From an uncultured Rhodobiaceae bacterium (lineage in GTDB: Bacteria; Pseudomonadota; Alphaproteobacteria; Parvibaculales; Parvibaculaceae), in contig CAJXOU010000003.1 of the NCBI GenBank assembly GCA_913057645.1, forward strand, positions 1 to 64,000: a stretch of 64,000 nucleotides of DNA. The letters run 5' to 3'. Each line of letters begins with the position of its first letter. The stretch's first letter is position 1. Shown here in pieces: positions 31,214 to 44,807 of this stretch. The notes below the pieces were generated by a model. That model was not told where the DNA came from. It searched no databases and saw nothing but the letters and a program-made list of their open reading frames with translations. The position numbers and the translations under genes were made by a program.

Positions 31214-32209
31214 ATGAGCTTCGAAGCGAGAAACGGCATGTCGGAGAATCTCCCGGACAAGAAAGTGTCCGTTCGCGAGACGTTCAAGATCGATATGGAC
31301 ATGGAAGTTCCGGCATTTTCGGAGCCGAACGAGTACGTGCCCGACTTCGACCCCGACTATCTGTTCGACAAGGACACGACGCTCGCGCTGCTTGCAGGTT
31401 TCGCCTTCAATCGCCGCGTCATCGTTCAGGGCTATCACGGGACCGGCAAGTCGACCCATATCGAGCAGGTCGCCGCCCGTCTCAACTGGCCGTGCATCCG
31501 CATCAACCTCGACAGCCATATCAGCCGTATCGATCTCGTCGGCAAGGACGCGATCGTGCTGAAGGAAGGCAAGCAGGTAACCGAATTCCGCGAAGGCATC
31601 CTTCCCTGGGCGCTGCAGCATCCCGTCGCGCTCGTCTTCGACGAATACGACGCAGGCCGTCCGGACGTCATGTTCGTGATCCAGCGTGTGCTCGAAGCCT
31701 CGGGCAAACTGACCCTGCTCGACCAGAACCGCGTCATCCGCCCGCACCCGGCGTTCCGTCTGTTCGCGACGGCGAACACGGTCGGCCTCGGCGACACCTC
31801 GGGCCTCTACCACGGCACGCAGCAGATCAACCAGGGCCAGATGGACCGCTGGAACATCGTGACCACGCTGAACTACCTCCCGCATGCGGAGGAAGTGAAC
31901 ATCATGCTCTCGAAGATGAAGAGCTTCGACACGGAAGAAGGCCGCAAGCAGATCGCCGCGATGGTCCGCGTCGCCGACCTCACCCGGTCGGCCTTCATCA
32001 ATGGCGACATATCGACCGTGATGAGCCCGCGCACCGTGCTCACATGGGCAGAGAATGCGCGCATTTTCGGCGGCGATGTCGGTTTCGCCTTCCGCGTCAC
32101 CTTCCTCAACAAGTGCGACGAACTGGAACGCGCGACGGTTGCCGAATTCTATCAGCGCTGCTTTGGTGAAGACCTGCCGGACTCGGCTGCAAACATCAAG
32201 GTCGCCTGA
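31214..32209 (+). CDS. cobS: cobaltochelatase subunit CobS (AAA+)
   Basis: [64 protein letters not shown]. Confidence 0.95.
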   Translation: MSFEARNGMSENLPDKKVSVRETFKIDMDMEVPAFSEPNEYVPDFDPDYLFDKDTTLALLAGFAFNRRVIVQGYHGTGKSTHIEQVAARLNWPCIRINLDSHISRIDLVGKDAIVLKEGKQVTEFREGILPWALQHPVALVFDEYDAGRPDVMFVIQRVLEASGKLTLLDQNRVIRPHPAFRLFATANTVGLGDTSGLYHGTQQINQGQMDRWNIVTTLNYLPHAEEVNIMLSKMKSFDTEEGRKQIAAMVRVADLTRSAFINGDISTVMSPRTVLTWAENARIFGGDVGFAFRVTFLNKCDELERATVAEFYQRCFGEDLPDSAANIKVA

Positions 32210-32283
32210 GAGGGCGCACCCGACCGCTCCAGCGGGCATTGAACCCGGCAAAGCCCGGTGAGTAACGGACGATTGAACAAGGC

Positions 32284-34206
32284 ATGAAGTCCAAGGAAAG
32301 CCCCGTCGAACCGTTCAAGCGTGCGCTCAGCATGACCATGCGCACGATTGCCGAGCAGCCGGAGCTGAACGTCACCTTCGGAACGGAAGCACCGGGCCTT
32401 CGCGGCCTGCGCGCGCGCTTGCCTATGCCGAGCCGCACGCTGCCGCCCGAAGAGGCGGCCCAGGTACGTGGCGTATCGGACGCCTACGCCCTGCGTCTCG
32501 CCCACCACGATGAGAAGTTGAACGCAAACCTGCAGCCGGAAGGCGGCAATGCGCTCGCCGTATTCGACGCGGTGGAACAGGCACGCTGTGAAGCAATCGG
32601 CGCCAACCAGATGGAAGGCATGTCGCAGAACCTCACAGCTGCGCTCGAACAGCGCTGCGCGGCACGCGGCTACGATCGCATAACCTCCCGCGAAGAAGCA
32701 CCGCTTTCAGAAGCGGTCGCGATGATGGTTCGCGAGAAGCTGACCGGCAAGGCCCCACCACCGTCGGCCCGGAAACTCGTCGATCAGTGGCGTTCCTGGA
32801 TCGAGGAAAAGGCCGGTCCGGACATCGAGCGCCTTCAGGACGTTATTGAAGACCAGGCCGCCTTTGCACGTGCGACCCGCGACATACTTGTCGACCTCGA
32901 CATGGGCGATGAGCTCGGCGAGGCGCCGGATCAGTCGTCGGAGGACGCCGACGAGCAGGAAGGCGACAGCGAACAGAATTCCGACGAAAGCCAGTCCGGC
33001 GAAGCCGAACAGCCGGACGGCGCGTCTGCCGAGCAGGTCGAGTATTCGGAAGGTGAAGGCGAGGAAGGCGACGAACAGACGGTCGAGGTCGAAGCCGACG
33101 ACATGCCGATGGACGGCGACGCGGACGAGACGAGCGAGGGCAACCAGCCCTGGCGGCCGAACCAGCAGGGCGACGACCGCAACAGACAGCCCTCCTACAA
33201 GATTTTCACGCAGCAGTTCGACGAGACGATTGCCGCCGAGGATCTTTGCGACCTGGAGGAACTTTCGCGGCTGCGGCAGTATCTCGATCAGCAGCTGCAG
33301 CAGATGCAGGGTGTCGTTTCCAGGCTCGCGAACAAGCTGCAACGCCGATTGCTCGCGCAGCAGAACCGGACCTGGGAATTCGACCTTGAGGAAGGTATTC
33401 TTGATGCTGCGCGCCTTACGCGCGCCGTCGTCGACCCGACCCTGCCGCTCGCCTACAAGGTCGAGCACGAAATGGATTTCCGCGACACGGTCGTGACGCT
33501 GCTGCTCGACAATTCCGGTTCGATGCGCGGTCGGCCGATCACGGTCGCCGCCATGTGCGCGGACATTCTCGCGCGAACGCTGGAGCGCTGCGCGGTCAAG
33601 GTCGAAATCCTGGGCTTCACGACGCGGGCCTGGAAGGGTGGACAATCACGCGAACGCTGGCTCGCGGACGGCAAACCGGCTCAGCCCGGCCGCCTGAACG
33701 ACCTCCGCCACATCATCTACAAGTCGGCCGACAGCCCCTGGCGGCGCGCGCGGCGCAACCTCGGGCTCATGATGCGCGAAGGCCTGCTGAAGGAGAACAT
33801 CGACGGCGAGGCATTGATCTGGGCCCATAACCGGCTGCTTGGCCGGCCGGAGCAGCGCCGCATCCTGATGGTCATTTCGGATGGCGCGCCCGTCGACGAT
33901 TCGACGCTCTCCGTGAATGCGGGCAACTATCTCGAAAAGCATCTGCGGAGTGTCATCGAGCAAATCGAGACGCGCTCGCCCGTCGAGCTGATCGCAATCG
34001 GCATCGGCCATGATGTGACCCGCTACTATCGCCGTGCCGTCACGATTGTGGATGCGGAACAGCTTGGTGGCGCAATGACCGAGAAACTCGCCGAACTCTT
34101 CGACGATGAAACGACGATGCGGCGCGGGCAGATCAAGGCGCGTGGCCAGGGAACGCAGGCACGGCAGCCGATGTCGCCACGCGGTGCGGCAAAAGCCATT
34201 CGCTAG
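32284..34206 (+). CDS. cobT: cobaltochelatase subunit CobT (acidic linker + vWA)
   Basis: [31 protein letters not shown]; acidic [12 protein letters not shown]...; [33 protein letters not shown]. Confidence 0.95.
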   Translation: MKSKESPVEPFKRALSMTMRTIAEQPELNVTFGTEAPGLRGLRARLPMPSRTLPPEEAAQVRGVSDAYALRLAHHDEKLNANLQPEGGNALAVFDAVEQARCEAIGANQMEGMSQNLTAALEQRCAARGYDRITSREEAPLSEAVAMMVREKLTGKAPPPSARKLVDQWRSWIEEKAGPDIERLQDVIEDQAAFARATRDILVDLDMGDELGEAPDQSSEDADEQEGDSEQNSDESQSGEAEQPDGASAEQVEYSEGEGEEGDEQTVEVEADDMPMDGDADETSEGNQPWRPNQQGDDRNRQPSYKIFTQQFDETIAAEDLCDLEELSRLRQYLDQQLQQMQGVVSRLANKLQRRLLAQQNRTWEFDLEEGILDAARLTRAVVDPTLPLAYKVEHEMDFRDTVVTLLLDNSGSMRGRPITVAAMCADILARTLERCAVKVEILGFTTRAWKGGQSRERWLADGKPAQPGRLNDLRHIIYKSADSPWRRARRNLGLMMREGLLKENIDGEALIWAHNRLLGRPEQRRILMVISDGAPVDDSTLSVNAGNYLEKHLRSVIEQIETRSPVELIAIGIGHDVTRYYRRAVTIVDAEQLGGAMTEKLAELFDDETTMRRGQIKARGQGTQARQPMSPRGAAKAIR

Positions 34207-34829
34207 ACATCTTTTGGGGCGATCCGGTAAGAGCAGCGGCGACCGCCATCGAGCAGATAGTCCGCCCGTTCGATTTCCACGTCCGGCCCGAGTACCATTC
34301 GGAAAGTGAAGAGTTCCGAACGGCAAAAGCCCTGACAGGCGGCTGCTGCCGTACAGACCGGGCAATGGTCCTCGATCAGCAGGAAGTTCTCTCCCTCGCG
34401 CTCGACCCGCGCCATGTAACCTTCCGAAGTCCGGATCGCCGCCAGCGCTTCGACACGTTCGAGCAGCCGCGCTTTTCCCTCCACCGCCTTTTCATAAGTG
34501 AGTCGCATGTCGCGCTCGCGTTCGGCGATGAGCCTGTCGAGTCCTTCCTCGCCGAAGACGCGGCGGATGTCGCCGATCATCTTCGCGGTAAGTTCGGCAT
34601 GCGCATCCGGAAACCGCGCATGCCCCCTGTCGGTAAGCTGCCAGAACTTTCGCGGACGGCCGACGCCCTCGACACGATCGTATTTCTCGACAAGCCCCTC
34701 GCGCACAAGCATGTCGAGATGGCGGCGCGCGCCCATACCTGTCATGGACAGCGACGCGCCGAGCATGTCCGCCGTCTGAGCACCATTGCGCTTGAGCAGA
34801 TGAAGAATATGGTCCGCTGTCTTGTGCAT
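34203..34829 (-). CDS. SufR-like (COG2345-type) winged-helix regulator with C-terminal cysteine cluster
   Basis: [88 protein letters not shown]...GGRRCSYRI. Confidence 0.82.
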   Translation of the reverse strand: MHKTADHILHLLKRNGAQTADMLGASLSMTGMGARRHLDMLVREGLVEKYDRVEGVGRPRKFWQLTDRGHARFPDAHAELTAKMIGDIRRVFGEEGLDRLIAERERDMRLTYEKAVEGKARLLERVEALAAIRTSEGYMARVEREGENFLLIEDHCPVCTAAAACQGFCRSELFTFRMVLGPDVEIERADYLLDGGRRCSYRIAPKDV

Positions 34830-34858
34830 GCGCCTATTCTGCCACACCATCTTAATTT

Positions 34859-34873
34859 ATCAACTTTATTGAT
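34859..34873. promoter_or_regulatory. inverted repeat ATCAA-N5-TTGAT in AT-rich divergent intergenic region; candidate operator
   Basis: atcaactttattgat; located between the SufR-like regulator and MFS gene; second palindrome CTTAATTAAG at 34901-34910. Confidence 0.4.
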
Positions 34874-34979
34874 TATAAAATAAACCAGTAAAATCAAAAG
34901 CTTAATTAAGAAATCAAGAAGCGCTGCTTTTTATAAGCGATATAGATTATTTATCGGACACACCACTGGATGCGCCGTC

Positions 34980-36170
34980 ATGTCCGACCCTGCTCCCTCC
35001 TTTACGGCCCTGCGCCCTCGCCACAAGCGAAGCCTTGCCGCCGCCATCGTTTCGATGGGCATGGTGAACCTCGCGATGGGGATAGCCTTTCCGTTGACGG
35101 CTCTCATTCTCGCGCGGCAGGGCGTCGAGCCGGGAATGATCGGACTTTCGACCGCCGCGCAGGCAGCCCCGGTCTTCGTGATCTCACCGTTTGCGGCTCG
35201 CATCATGCGCCGCTTCGGTCCAGCGGACGTGATGATCTTCGGCTTGCTGCTCGCCGGCATCTCTTTCGTGTTGATGGCGCTCTACCCGAATCTTCTCGCC
35301 TGGTTTCCCCTCCGCTTTCTCCTCGGATCGGCGGCAACGCTTCTCTGGGCGACGAGCGAGGCCTGGATCAATTCCCTCGCGGAAGATGAAAAGCGCGGGC
35401 GTGTCATCGGCGTCTATAGCGCCGCTGCCGCTGCAGGCTTCGCTTCCGGCCCGATGCTGCTTGTCCTCATCGGAACGGACGTTACCCCGTTCCATTTCGG
35501 CGCGGCCCTTCTCTTCGTCGCCGCGGCGGTGGTCGCAACGGCGGATCGCAGCCGCACCTATTTCGGAGAGGGCGGTTCCACCACTTCCGCCATGTGGAAA
35601 CTGGTTTTCATCGCGCCGGCAGCATTGCTCGCAAACTTCTTCTTTGCCGCAGCCGAAGACTCTCTCGTTACCTTCTTTCCGCTCTACGCCATACGCACCG
35701 GCATGTCGGAAGATTCGAGCCTCACGCTTCTGACGATAGCCGCTCTCGGCGCCATCGTAACGCAGCCGCTTATCGGCATCATCGCCGACAGGATGAATCG
35801 TCTCGATCTCCTGACCGGTCTCGTTGCCGCGACGCTTGGGGGTTATCTCCTCTTGCCTTTCGTAATGCCGGCAGCCATCGCAACCGGCGTTACTCTCTTT
35901 CTCGTTGTGGGCCTCGCCAACGGCATATTCACGCTCGCTATGGTGCTCGTCGGTGAGCGCTTTCGTGGCGCGGAGCTTGCGGGCGCAAGCGCGTTCACGA
36001 CCGCCATGTGGGGAACAGGCGCTCTGATCGGCGCACCGATGTCTGGCGTCGCAATGGAGCTATGGGATCCGCACGGCCTCATTGCTGCTGTCGTTCTGAT
36101 ATTTCTGGCCTATCTCCCCTTCCCGGTGATAGCCCGCCTCCGCGCCAGAAAATCGGATGCGGAACAATAA
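34980..36170 (+). CDS. MFS transporter (drug efflux-like)
   Basis: 12-TM MFS pattern: AIVSMGMVNLAMGIAFPLTALILARQGVEPGMIGLSTAAQAAPVFVISPFAARIMRRFGPADVMIFGLLLAG. Confidence 0.88.
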   Translation: MSDPAPSFTALRPRHKRSLAAAIVSMGMVNLAMGIAFPLTALILARQGVEPGMIGLSTAAQAAPVFVISPFAARIMRRFGPADVMIFGLLLAGISFVLMALYPNLLAWFPLRFLLGSAATLLWATSEAWINSLAEDEKRGRVIGVYSAAAAAGFASGPMLLVLIGTDVTPFHFGAALLFVAAAVVATADRSRTYFGEGGSTTSAMWKLVFIAPAALLANFFFAAAEDSLVTFFPLYAIRTGMSEDSSLTLLTIAALGAIVTQPLIGIIADRMNRLDLLTGLVAATLGGYLLLPFVMPAAIATGVTLFLVVGLANGIFTLAMVLVGERFRGAELAGASAFTTAMWGTGALIGAPMSGVAMELWDPHGLIAAVVLIFLAYLPFPVIARLRARKSDAEQ

Positions 36171-36243
36171 AAAGAAGACTTGAGCTTCGTGGCGGCGGGA
36201 ATATTCTGCGCGGCTTTTCCTTTGCCAACGGCAATGACCGAAA

Positions 36244-37656
36244 ATGTCCGCAGAGCAAGCATCTATGGGAACGGGCCGTCACCTCTGGGTTGCAGAAGCC
36301 AGAGCAACGCTTGCGCTTGCCTGGCCCTTGATCGCAACCAACCTTGCCCAGGTCGCGATCAATGCAACGGACGTCATCATGATGGGGTGGCTCGGCCCGG
36401 AAGCTCTCGCCTCCGGGGCGCTCGGCTCAAACCTCTACTTTGCGGTGATGATCTTCGGTATCGGCGTGGTGACGGCGGCGGCACCGATGGCATCGGCCGA
36501 ACTGAGGCGGCGCAGCCATTCCGTTCGCGACGTGCGCCGCACCATCCGGCAGGCGTTCTGGGCGGCGGCAACGCTTTGCCTGCCATTCTGGCTCCTGATC
36601 TGGCAGACGGAACCTCTCCTGATTTTACTCGGTCAGGAACCGGCGCTCGCCGCACATGCGGCCTCCTACACGCGCGCAATGCAATGGGCTTTGCTGCCGA
36701 CATTCCTCTATGTCGTGCTGCGCATCTTCATCTCTGCGCTGGAACGACCGCGCTGGGCGCTGATGATCGGCGGGCTGGCAATCCCGTTCAACGCCTTCGC
36801 GAACTGGTGCCTCATGTTCGGCAACCTCGGCATGCCCGCACTTGGCCTTCAGGGAGCCGGGGTCGGCAGCGTACTCACGGGCTTTTTCATGCTGGGAGCC
36901 CTGGCACTCGTCGTCGTTACCGACCGTCGTTTCCGGCGCTATCATCTGTTCGGCCGCTTCTGGCGCGCCGACTGGTCACGCTACCGCGAACTCTGGCGTC
37001 TCGGCCTGCCGATCGGCATGACGCTCGCCTTCGAGGTAATGGTGTTCAACGCGGCCGTTCTGCTGATGGGATTGTTCGGCGCGACGGCCCTCGCCGCGCA
37101 TTCAATCGCGCTGCAGATTGCCGCCGTCTCATTCATGGTGCCGCTCGGCTTCTCCCAGGCTGTGACAGTGCGCGTCGGTCGCGCATTGGGTGCCGGCGAT
37201 CGCGATGCCATAACCCGGGCTGGCTGGACGCCGCTGGTGATGGGCGTGACCTTCATGGCGGTCATGGCGCTAGTAATGATCCTCTTTCCCTACACGCTGA
37301 TCGGCGTCTTTCTCGACCGGAATGTTCCGGAAAACACAAACGTCATACGCATGGCCGTGTCGTTTCTCGCCATAGCCGCTCTCTTCCAGGTCTTCGACGG
37401 CGCGCAGGCGATAGCGGCGGGAATGCTGCGCGGCCTGCAGGACACACGTGTGCCGATGGTCTATGCCGGCATCGGCTACTGGGCCGTCGGCCTGAGTTTC
37501 GGCGTTCTACTCGCGTTTCCCTATGAAATGGAGGGCGTCGGCATATGGCTCGGCCTTGCGACCGGGCTCGCGGCGGTATCCGTCATGATGATCTTCCGGT
37601 GGCAGCGGCGCGAAAGGCTGGGGCTCGACCGGCCACTCTGGCAGGACCGGTCCTGA
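36244..37656 (+). CDS. MATE family efflux transporter (NorM-like)
   Basis: LALAWPLIATNLAQVAINATDVIMMGWLGPEALASGALGSNLYFAVMIFGIGVVTAAAPMASAELR; MATE repeats. Confidence 0.92.
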   Translation: MSAEQASMGTGRHLWVAEARATLALAWPLIATNLAQVAINATDVIMMGWLGPEALASGALGSNLYFAVMIFGIGVVTAAAPMASAELRRRSHSVRDVRRTIRQAFWAAATLCLPFWLLIWQTEPLLILLGQEPALAAHAASYTRAMQWALLPTFLYVVLRIFISALERPRWALMIGGLAIPFNAFANWCLMFGNLGMPALGLQGAGVGSVLTGFFMLGALALVVVTDRRFRRYHLFGRFWRADWSRYRELWRLGLPIGMTLAFEVMVFNAAVLLMGLFGATALAAHSIALQIAAVSFMVPLGFSQAVTVRVGRALGAGDRDAITRAGWTPLVMGVTFMAVMALVMILFPYTLIGVFLDRNVPENTNVIRMAVSFLAIAALFQVFDGAQAIAAGMLRGLQDTRVPMVYAGIGYWAVGLSFGVLLAFPYEMEGVGIWLGLATGLAAVSVMMIFRWQRRERLGLDRPLWQDRS

Positions 37657-37769
37657 TGCGCCCGGCCGGCATTCCCTTGTGCCGCATGAACACCCCGATA
37701 TGATGCCCGCACTCGCTTGCACCGCCACCGAAGAGCGGCCGCAAGGCACGATGAAGAGGGGTATCCGAA

Positions 37770-38918
37770 TTGAGTATCGCACGCGCCGTTTGCGTGTTCA
37801 TGGCCTGCATCGTCGCGACCGCGGCTATTCCGATTGCCGCATTGCCCGTCCTCGCGGCCGATAGCGTCGAGTTCACGACATCACAACTCATCTGGAACCC
37901 CGAGGACCGCACGGAAACGAAGACAGGCGCCCTGACCTGGGAAGGGGGCATTGAAATCTCGTCGTCCGATCCAGAATTTGGTGGCTGGTCGGGATTGGCG
38001 ATCAGTCCAGACGGATCGGCATTGCTCGCAGTCTCGGACGAAGGCCGATGGCTCACCGCCATCCTCCTCTACGATGAACGGGGACGATTGTCGGGACTGG
38101 CCGAAGCGAAAATCTCACCCATGCTCGGCCTTGACGGTCAACCGATCTCCGGCAAGGCGCTGGGCGACGCAGAAAGCCTTGTCATCGATTCCGGAAAATC
38201 GGAAACACTGTTAGGCAATGCCTATGTCGGCTTCGAACGAGCGCACAGAATATGGCGCTACGACCTCGAAAAATCGGGAGCTGGCGCAAAGCCCGAACAA
38301 TTGCTGACCCAGAGACATTTCGGCCGCTTGAACCTGAACGCGGGTATCGAGTCACTCGAACTTCTGCCGCCCTCCAACGGAAGCGGCGAACCACGGCTCA
38401 TGGCCATCACCGAAGAGACGCTCGATCCGCGCGGAAACATCAAGGCATTCATTGCGGACGGCCATGACATATCCTGGTTCGCGATCGAACCGCGCGAACC
38501 TTACAAGCCGACCGACATGGCGCGTCTCCCGAACGGCGACATTCTGCTGCTCGAACGCCGCTTCTCGATGTTGGCGGGCGTCGGCATGCAGCTTCGCCGC
38601 ATTGCCGCTGACGACATCAAGCCGGACGCCATCGTGGATGGCGAGGTGCTGGTGGATGTCGGCCAGCGCTATTCGATCGACAACATGGAAGGGATTGCCG
38701 TCCGCGAAGGCGAGAATGGTGACCTGCTCGTCTACATGATCTCGGACAACAATTTCAACGCGCTGCAGCGGACATTGCTACTGATGTTCCGTTTGCCGGG
38801 CGAAGGCACGAAACCGGCGCTGCCCGGCCGGTCGTCTACGCTCCCCCAAATCCCGGAAGCGGGCGCACCGTTCGGCGAAGCAGATAAGTCGGAAGAAGCT
38901 GTGCAAGAGCCCAGCTGA
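37770..38918 (+). CDS. esterase-like activity of phytase family (Phytase-like) secreted protein
   Basis: Signal peptide; FGGWSGLAISPDGSALLAVSDEGRW...LGDAESLVID...VGFERAHRIWRYDL...NMEGIAVREGENGDLLVYMISDNNFNALQRTLLLMFRL. Confidence 0.85.
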   Translation: MSIARAVCVFMACIVATAAIPIAALPVLAADSVEFTTSQLIWNPEDRTETKTGALTWEGGIEISSSDPEFGGWSGLAISPDGSALLAVSDEGRWLTAILLYDERGRLSGLAEAKISPMLGLDGQPISGKALGDAESLVIDSGKSETLLGNAYVGFERAHRIWRYDLEKSGAGAKPEQLLTQRHFGRLNLNAGIESLELLPPSNGSGEPRLMAITEETLDPRGNIKAFIADGHDISWFAIEPREPYKPTDMARLPNGDILLLERRFSMLAGVGMQLRRIAADDIKPDAIVDGEVLVDVGQRYSIDNMEGIAVREGENGDLLVYMISDNNFNALQRTLLLMFRLPGEGTKPALPGRSSTLPQIPEAGAPFGEADKSEEAVQEPS

Positions 38919-39516
38919 ACTGGATCGCCGCCTCCACCAGCAGTCGTCCGCCAAGCTGTGCATCCCACACCAGCGCCGGCCGCGTGTTGAAAGCGACGGC
39001 AAATGCCGTCCCCCCGAGGAACGCAGCAAGGAACGGTGCCTTCCACCAGGGAATGCCGCGCAGCCAGTCAAAGAACAGGATGTTCACAAGCTGGCCGAGC
39101 GCCATTGCACCCACGAACGAAGCCGCAAGCGCATAGGGTGCGATTTGCCGTTCGAAATCCGCGATGAGGCCTTCCCGGAGGCCCCATGCGACGGCGCCGC
39201 CGATGAACAGCCAGGCAAGCAGGGCCGCCGTCAGGGCGAGAGCGGCGCCATAGCGGCGGCTGGTCAGATTCAGGATGAAGAAGACCAGCGGAAGCAGAAG
39301 AATGCCCCAATTCAGCCAGTCCGACGGATCGAGCAACGGATCGATGGAGGCAAGAAAGCCAAACTCGGGCGCAGGCTCGTCTCTCAGGCAGAATGCCGCC
39401 AGAAACGCCGAGCAGAGCGCCACAACCGGCAGGATCAGCCTGACAAGCGCCGTGACGAACCGGGAAACCATCCCCGGCCGGCTCACCGGCACCCGATCGA
39501 TCCCCCTATCAAGCAT
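38836..39516 (-). CDS. multi-pass membrane protein (possibly VUT/YhhQ-like)
   Basis: Several TM helices (WLNWGILLLPLVFFILNLTSRRYGAALALTAALLAWLFIGGAVAWGL; FVGAMALGQLVNILFFDWLRG). Confidence 0.68.
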   Translation of the reverse strand: MLDRGIDRVPVSRPGMVSRFVTALVRLILPVVALCSAFLAAFCLRDEPAPEFGFLASIDPLLDPSDWLNWGILLLPLVFFILNLTSRRYGAALALTAALLAWLFIGGAVAWGLREGLIADFERQIAPYALAASFVGAMALGQLVNILFFDWLRGIPWWKAPFLAAFLGGTAFAVAFNTRPALVWDAQLGGRLLVEAAIQFSWALAQLLPTYLLRRTVRPLPGFGGA

Positions 39517-39615
39517 GTTTACGCCCCCAATTACCCGCCGGGCTGAAGTCTAGCGAGCCACTGCACCAGTCGAAAGGCCGGTACCCGAATTTCGGAAATC
39601 TGGGTAAATGCCAAC

Positions 39616-39643
39616 AAAAAAGGCGGCCAGAAGGCCGCCTTTC
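39616..39643. terminator. intrinsic terminator downstream of rpmB
   Basis: aaaaaaGGCGGCCagaaGGCCGCCttt hairpin. Confidence 0.85.
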
Positions 39644-39662
39644 CCGCGAAATCCGAAATAAC

Positions 39663-39953
39663 TCAGGCTGCAGCCGTCTGCACCTTGGCAATTTCCCGCT
39701 TGAGCTTCAGCGCGCGCGACGAAAGCTGCGCATCGGAGGCCTTCAGCAAAAAGGGGTCGAGGCCACCATTATGCTCCACGGAGCGAAGCGCATACGCTGA
39801 GATGCGCAGGCTGACCTGCCGGCCGAGCGCGTCGCTGATGAGCGTGACTTGGCAGAGATTCGGCAGGAACCGGCGACGCGTCTTGCGGTTCGCATGGCTC
39901 ACATTGTTGCCGGACATCACGGCTTTGCCGGAGAGTTCGCAGCGGCGGGACAT
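39663..39953 (-). CDS. rpmB: 50S ribosomal protein L28
   Basis: [70 protein letters not shown]. Confidence 0.97.
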   Translation of the reverse strand: MSRRCELSGKAVMSGNNVSHANRKTRRRFLPNLCQVTLISDALGRQVSLRISAYALRSVEHNGGLDPFLLKASDAQLSSRALKLKREIAKVQTAAA

Positions 39954-40063
39954 AAGGTTTTCCTTCGAAATACGAGGGGGCCGCCGCAGAGAACCGCGCA
40001 GCCCGGACAGGCGGGCACGTATAAAAGGCCCCGCACGGCCCGTCAAGGCCCGAAAACACTGCT

Positions 40064-41104
40064 CTAGCCGCCTTTTGTGTCACCGAGAACGAGACCGAGA
40101 AGCCGGCGGGCCGCTGCGGTGGGTGTGGCACGGCCTTCCGCAACGTCGCTCTCCAGTTCCGGGATAAGCTTGGCCGCCCTGCCATCTGCCTTGAGGGCCG
40201 CGAAGAGCCCCTCGCGGAGCTCGGTCCACATCCATGCCCGGGCCTGCGCAGCGCGCAGGCGGGTCAGCTCACCTGCCCCGGCCAGGGCATCGTGATGCTC
40301 GCAGGCGGCTTTCCATACGGCGGCGAGACCCTCCCCCTTGAGGGCAGAGGCAAGCAGCACGCTGGGTGTCCAGGCGGCATTTTTCGGCCGCATCAGATGA
40401 AGCGCCGTCTTGTACTCCAACTGAGCGCGGCGGGCAGCGGGAATGAGGTCGCCATCGGCCTTGTTGACCACAATGAGGTCGGCAAGCTCCATGATGCCGC
40501 GCTTGATGCCCTGCAATTCGTCGCCCCCACCGGGGGACAGCAGCAGGACAAACATGTCGACCATATCGGCGACCGCCGTCTCGGACTGGCCGACACCCAC
40601 TGTTTCGATGAGGACGACATCGTAGCCCGCGGCTTCGGTAAGCAGCATCGCCTCGCGTGTCCGGCGCGCGACGCCGCCAAGCGTACCGCCGGAGGGCGAT
40701 GGACGGATAAAGGCGTTCGGATCGCGCGCGAGAAGTTCCATGCGCGTCTTGTCACCCAGGATCGATCCACCGGTACGAGCCGAGGAAGGATCGATCGCCA
40801 GCACGGCGACCTTGTGCCCCTCGCCGGTCAGGTACTGGCCAAAAGCCTCCGTAAAGGTCGATTTCCCGACCCCCGGTGCGCCCGAGAGCCCAAGCCGGAC
40901 TGCCTTGCCGGTCTCCGGAAGCAGTTCGGCCAGAAGCGCCTGTGCAACCTCCTGATGGTCGGTGCGAGACGATTCGACAAGCGTTATGGCCCGCGCCAGC
41001 GCGGTCCGGCTTCCCTCGCGAATGCCAGCCGCCAGTTGCCTTGCATCCGGGAGCCCTCTGTTGAGAGCCCGGCGCTGGGCGTGCTTTTTCTCTGTTCCGC
41101 TCAT
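40064..41104 (-). CDS. meaB: MeaB/ArgK-type G-protein chaperone of methylmalonyl-CoA mutase
   Basis: [86 protein letters not shown]. Confidence 0.94.
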   Translation of the reverse strand: MSGTEKKHAQRRALNRGLPDARQLAAGIREGSRTALARAITLVESSRTDHQEVAQALLAELLPETGKAVRLGLSGAPGVGKSTFTEAFGQYLTGEGHKVAVLAIDPSSARTGGSILGDKTRMELLARDPNAFIRPSPSGGTLGGVARRTREAMLLTEAAGYDVVLIETVGVGQSETAVADMVDMFVLLLSPGGGDELQGIKRGIMELADLIVVNKADGDLIPAARRAQLEYKTALHLMRPKNAAWTPSVLLASALKGEGLAAVWKAACEHHDALAGAGELTRLRAAQARAWMWTELREGLFAALKADGRAAKLIPELESDVAEGRATPTAAARRLLGLVLGDTKGG

Positions 41105-41249
41105 CCTCCCAGTTGCATACTTGGCTGGACCTGCCTCGTCCAGCCCTCGTGGAGGACATGGAAAGCACGGCATGGCGCCATTCAGCGCCGGTTCAGCTTG
41201 CAGGCGGGAAAGTCGCTGGATTTCTGTGGAAACGACGGGAGCGGTGGCT

Positions 41250-42125
41250 ATGCCTTCGACCTTCAAGGACCGCAATGGATACCGGGCGTTGGCCGCGCTG
41301 GCCGTGTGCCTTGCGCTCGCTGCCGGAGCTTCCACGCCGGGCGTGGCAACGCCCGTGCCCCTGGAGCGAACCGAACCCTCGCCCGATCTTCGAGCCGACT
41401 ACACCGTGTATGTCGGCGGCCTGATCGTCGCCGAAGGTTCGATGAGCGCCACGCTGGAGGGCGAGGACTACTTTCTGAAGAATGAACTCGGCTCCGCTGG
41501 CCTTCCCGGCAAGTTCTGGAACGCGCGATGGACGATGACCAGCGAAGGCCGCATCGTCGATGATGCGCTGCGTCCAAGCCGGTTCGCCTTCAGTGCCTGG
41601 GAAAAGAACGAAACCAAGAAACGCGAGATTCTCTACGACGATCGCGGTGTTCCGACACTTTCCTTCGATCCACCCCTTCCGGAGGCGGAAATTGAAAAAA
41701 CACCTCCCGACGAGCGCCGGAATACCCTCGATCCGGTAAGCGCTTTCCTGCTTCCCGTAGTCGCAGACGGGAATCCGTGCGACAGGAGCATTCCCGTCTT
41801 CGACGGCAAGCGCCGCTACGACCTGCATCTTGTCTTCGACAGGGGAGACGAGCTGACGACGCGAGACAACGGCTATAGCGGCGTGGCGATCCGCTGCAAG
41901 GTTCGCGTCCAGCCAAGAACCGGTCTTGACCGCGCGAAGCTGACCACCATGCTGCAACGCCGGGACGACACCTTCATATGGCTCGCGCCCGTCAGCGGCG
42001 GGAGATTGTACATCCCCGTTCGCGTTCAGATGCGGACGCCTGTTGGCGGTGCCGTTCTCGATGTCGTGAAACTTCGCCGATACGCAGCGAAGAACGTTTC
42101 CGCCGCAGCGACGGCGGCAGAATAG
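41250..42125 (+). CDS. DUF3108 domain-containing secreted protein
   Basis: Signal peptide; [54 protein letters not shown]...DPVSAFL. Confidence 0.78.
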   Translation: MPSTFKDRNGYRALAALAVCLALAAGASTPGVATPVPLERTEPSPDLRADYTVYVGGLIVAEGSMSATLEGEDYFLKNELGSAGLPGKFWNARWTMTSEGRIVDDALRPSRFAFSAWEKNETKKREILYDDRGVPTLSFDPPLPEAEIEKTPPDERRNTLDPVSAFLLPVVADGNPCDRSIPVFDGKRRYDLHLVFDRGDELTTRDNGYSGVAIRCKVRVQPRTGLDRAKLTTMLQRRDDTFIWLAPVSGGRLYIPVRVQMRTPVGGAVLDVVKLRRYAAKNVSAAATAAE

Positions 42126-42132
42126 GGACGCG

Positions 42133-42390
42133 TTACTTGCGGCCGACCTGTCGGCTGACTTCGCTGTGGAGAGCACGCAGGCGCTTCACCAGATCGTCTT
42201 CCTGCGTCGTCCCCGCAGTTTCGATCTCCTGCAACAGGCTCTCGAGACGCGACGCCAGCATGCCGTAATAGGCCTTCTGCCTGCCATCCATGTTCTCGCC
42301 GTCTGCCTCGATGGCATCCGTCATGCGGCTGCGCTTCGGGCGCAACAAATCTTCCTCGGTGCTCATGGCACCTCCGCAGATCTCGCTCAT
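42133..42390 (-). CDS. small hypothetical protein, coiled-coil-like
   Basis: MSTEEDLLRPKRSRMTDAIEADGENMDGRQKAYYGMLASRLESLLQEIETAGTTQEDDLVKRLRALHSEVSRQVGRK. Confidence 0.5.
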   Translation of the reverse strand: MSEICGGAMSTEEDLLRPKRSRMTDAIEADGENMDGRQKAYYGMLASRLESLLQEIETAGTTQEDDLVKRLRALHSEVSRQVGRK

Positions 42391-42650
42391 GTTGAATCCA
42401 TGTAGGGCAGCCGCGTTTTCCCGGTTTCCTGACGGGAGGGCACGACTTGCCGGACAGAGCCCATAGGCGGCGCTCGGAGATCGTTGAGCGGCACGCGTGC
42501 AATGCCCATCGGCTCTATGGCCGAATGCTTGCGCGGTGAAATAGTCCGGCGTGTGCGCGGTTGCAATAGCGGCGCGGCTTCAGCGCGCTTTTGACGCACA
42601 CAAAGACCGAAATCTGTGCAGTTTCGATGCCTGCCGATTTGTCAGGCAGA

Positions 42651-44807
<2,157 letters not shown>

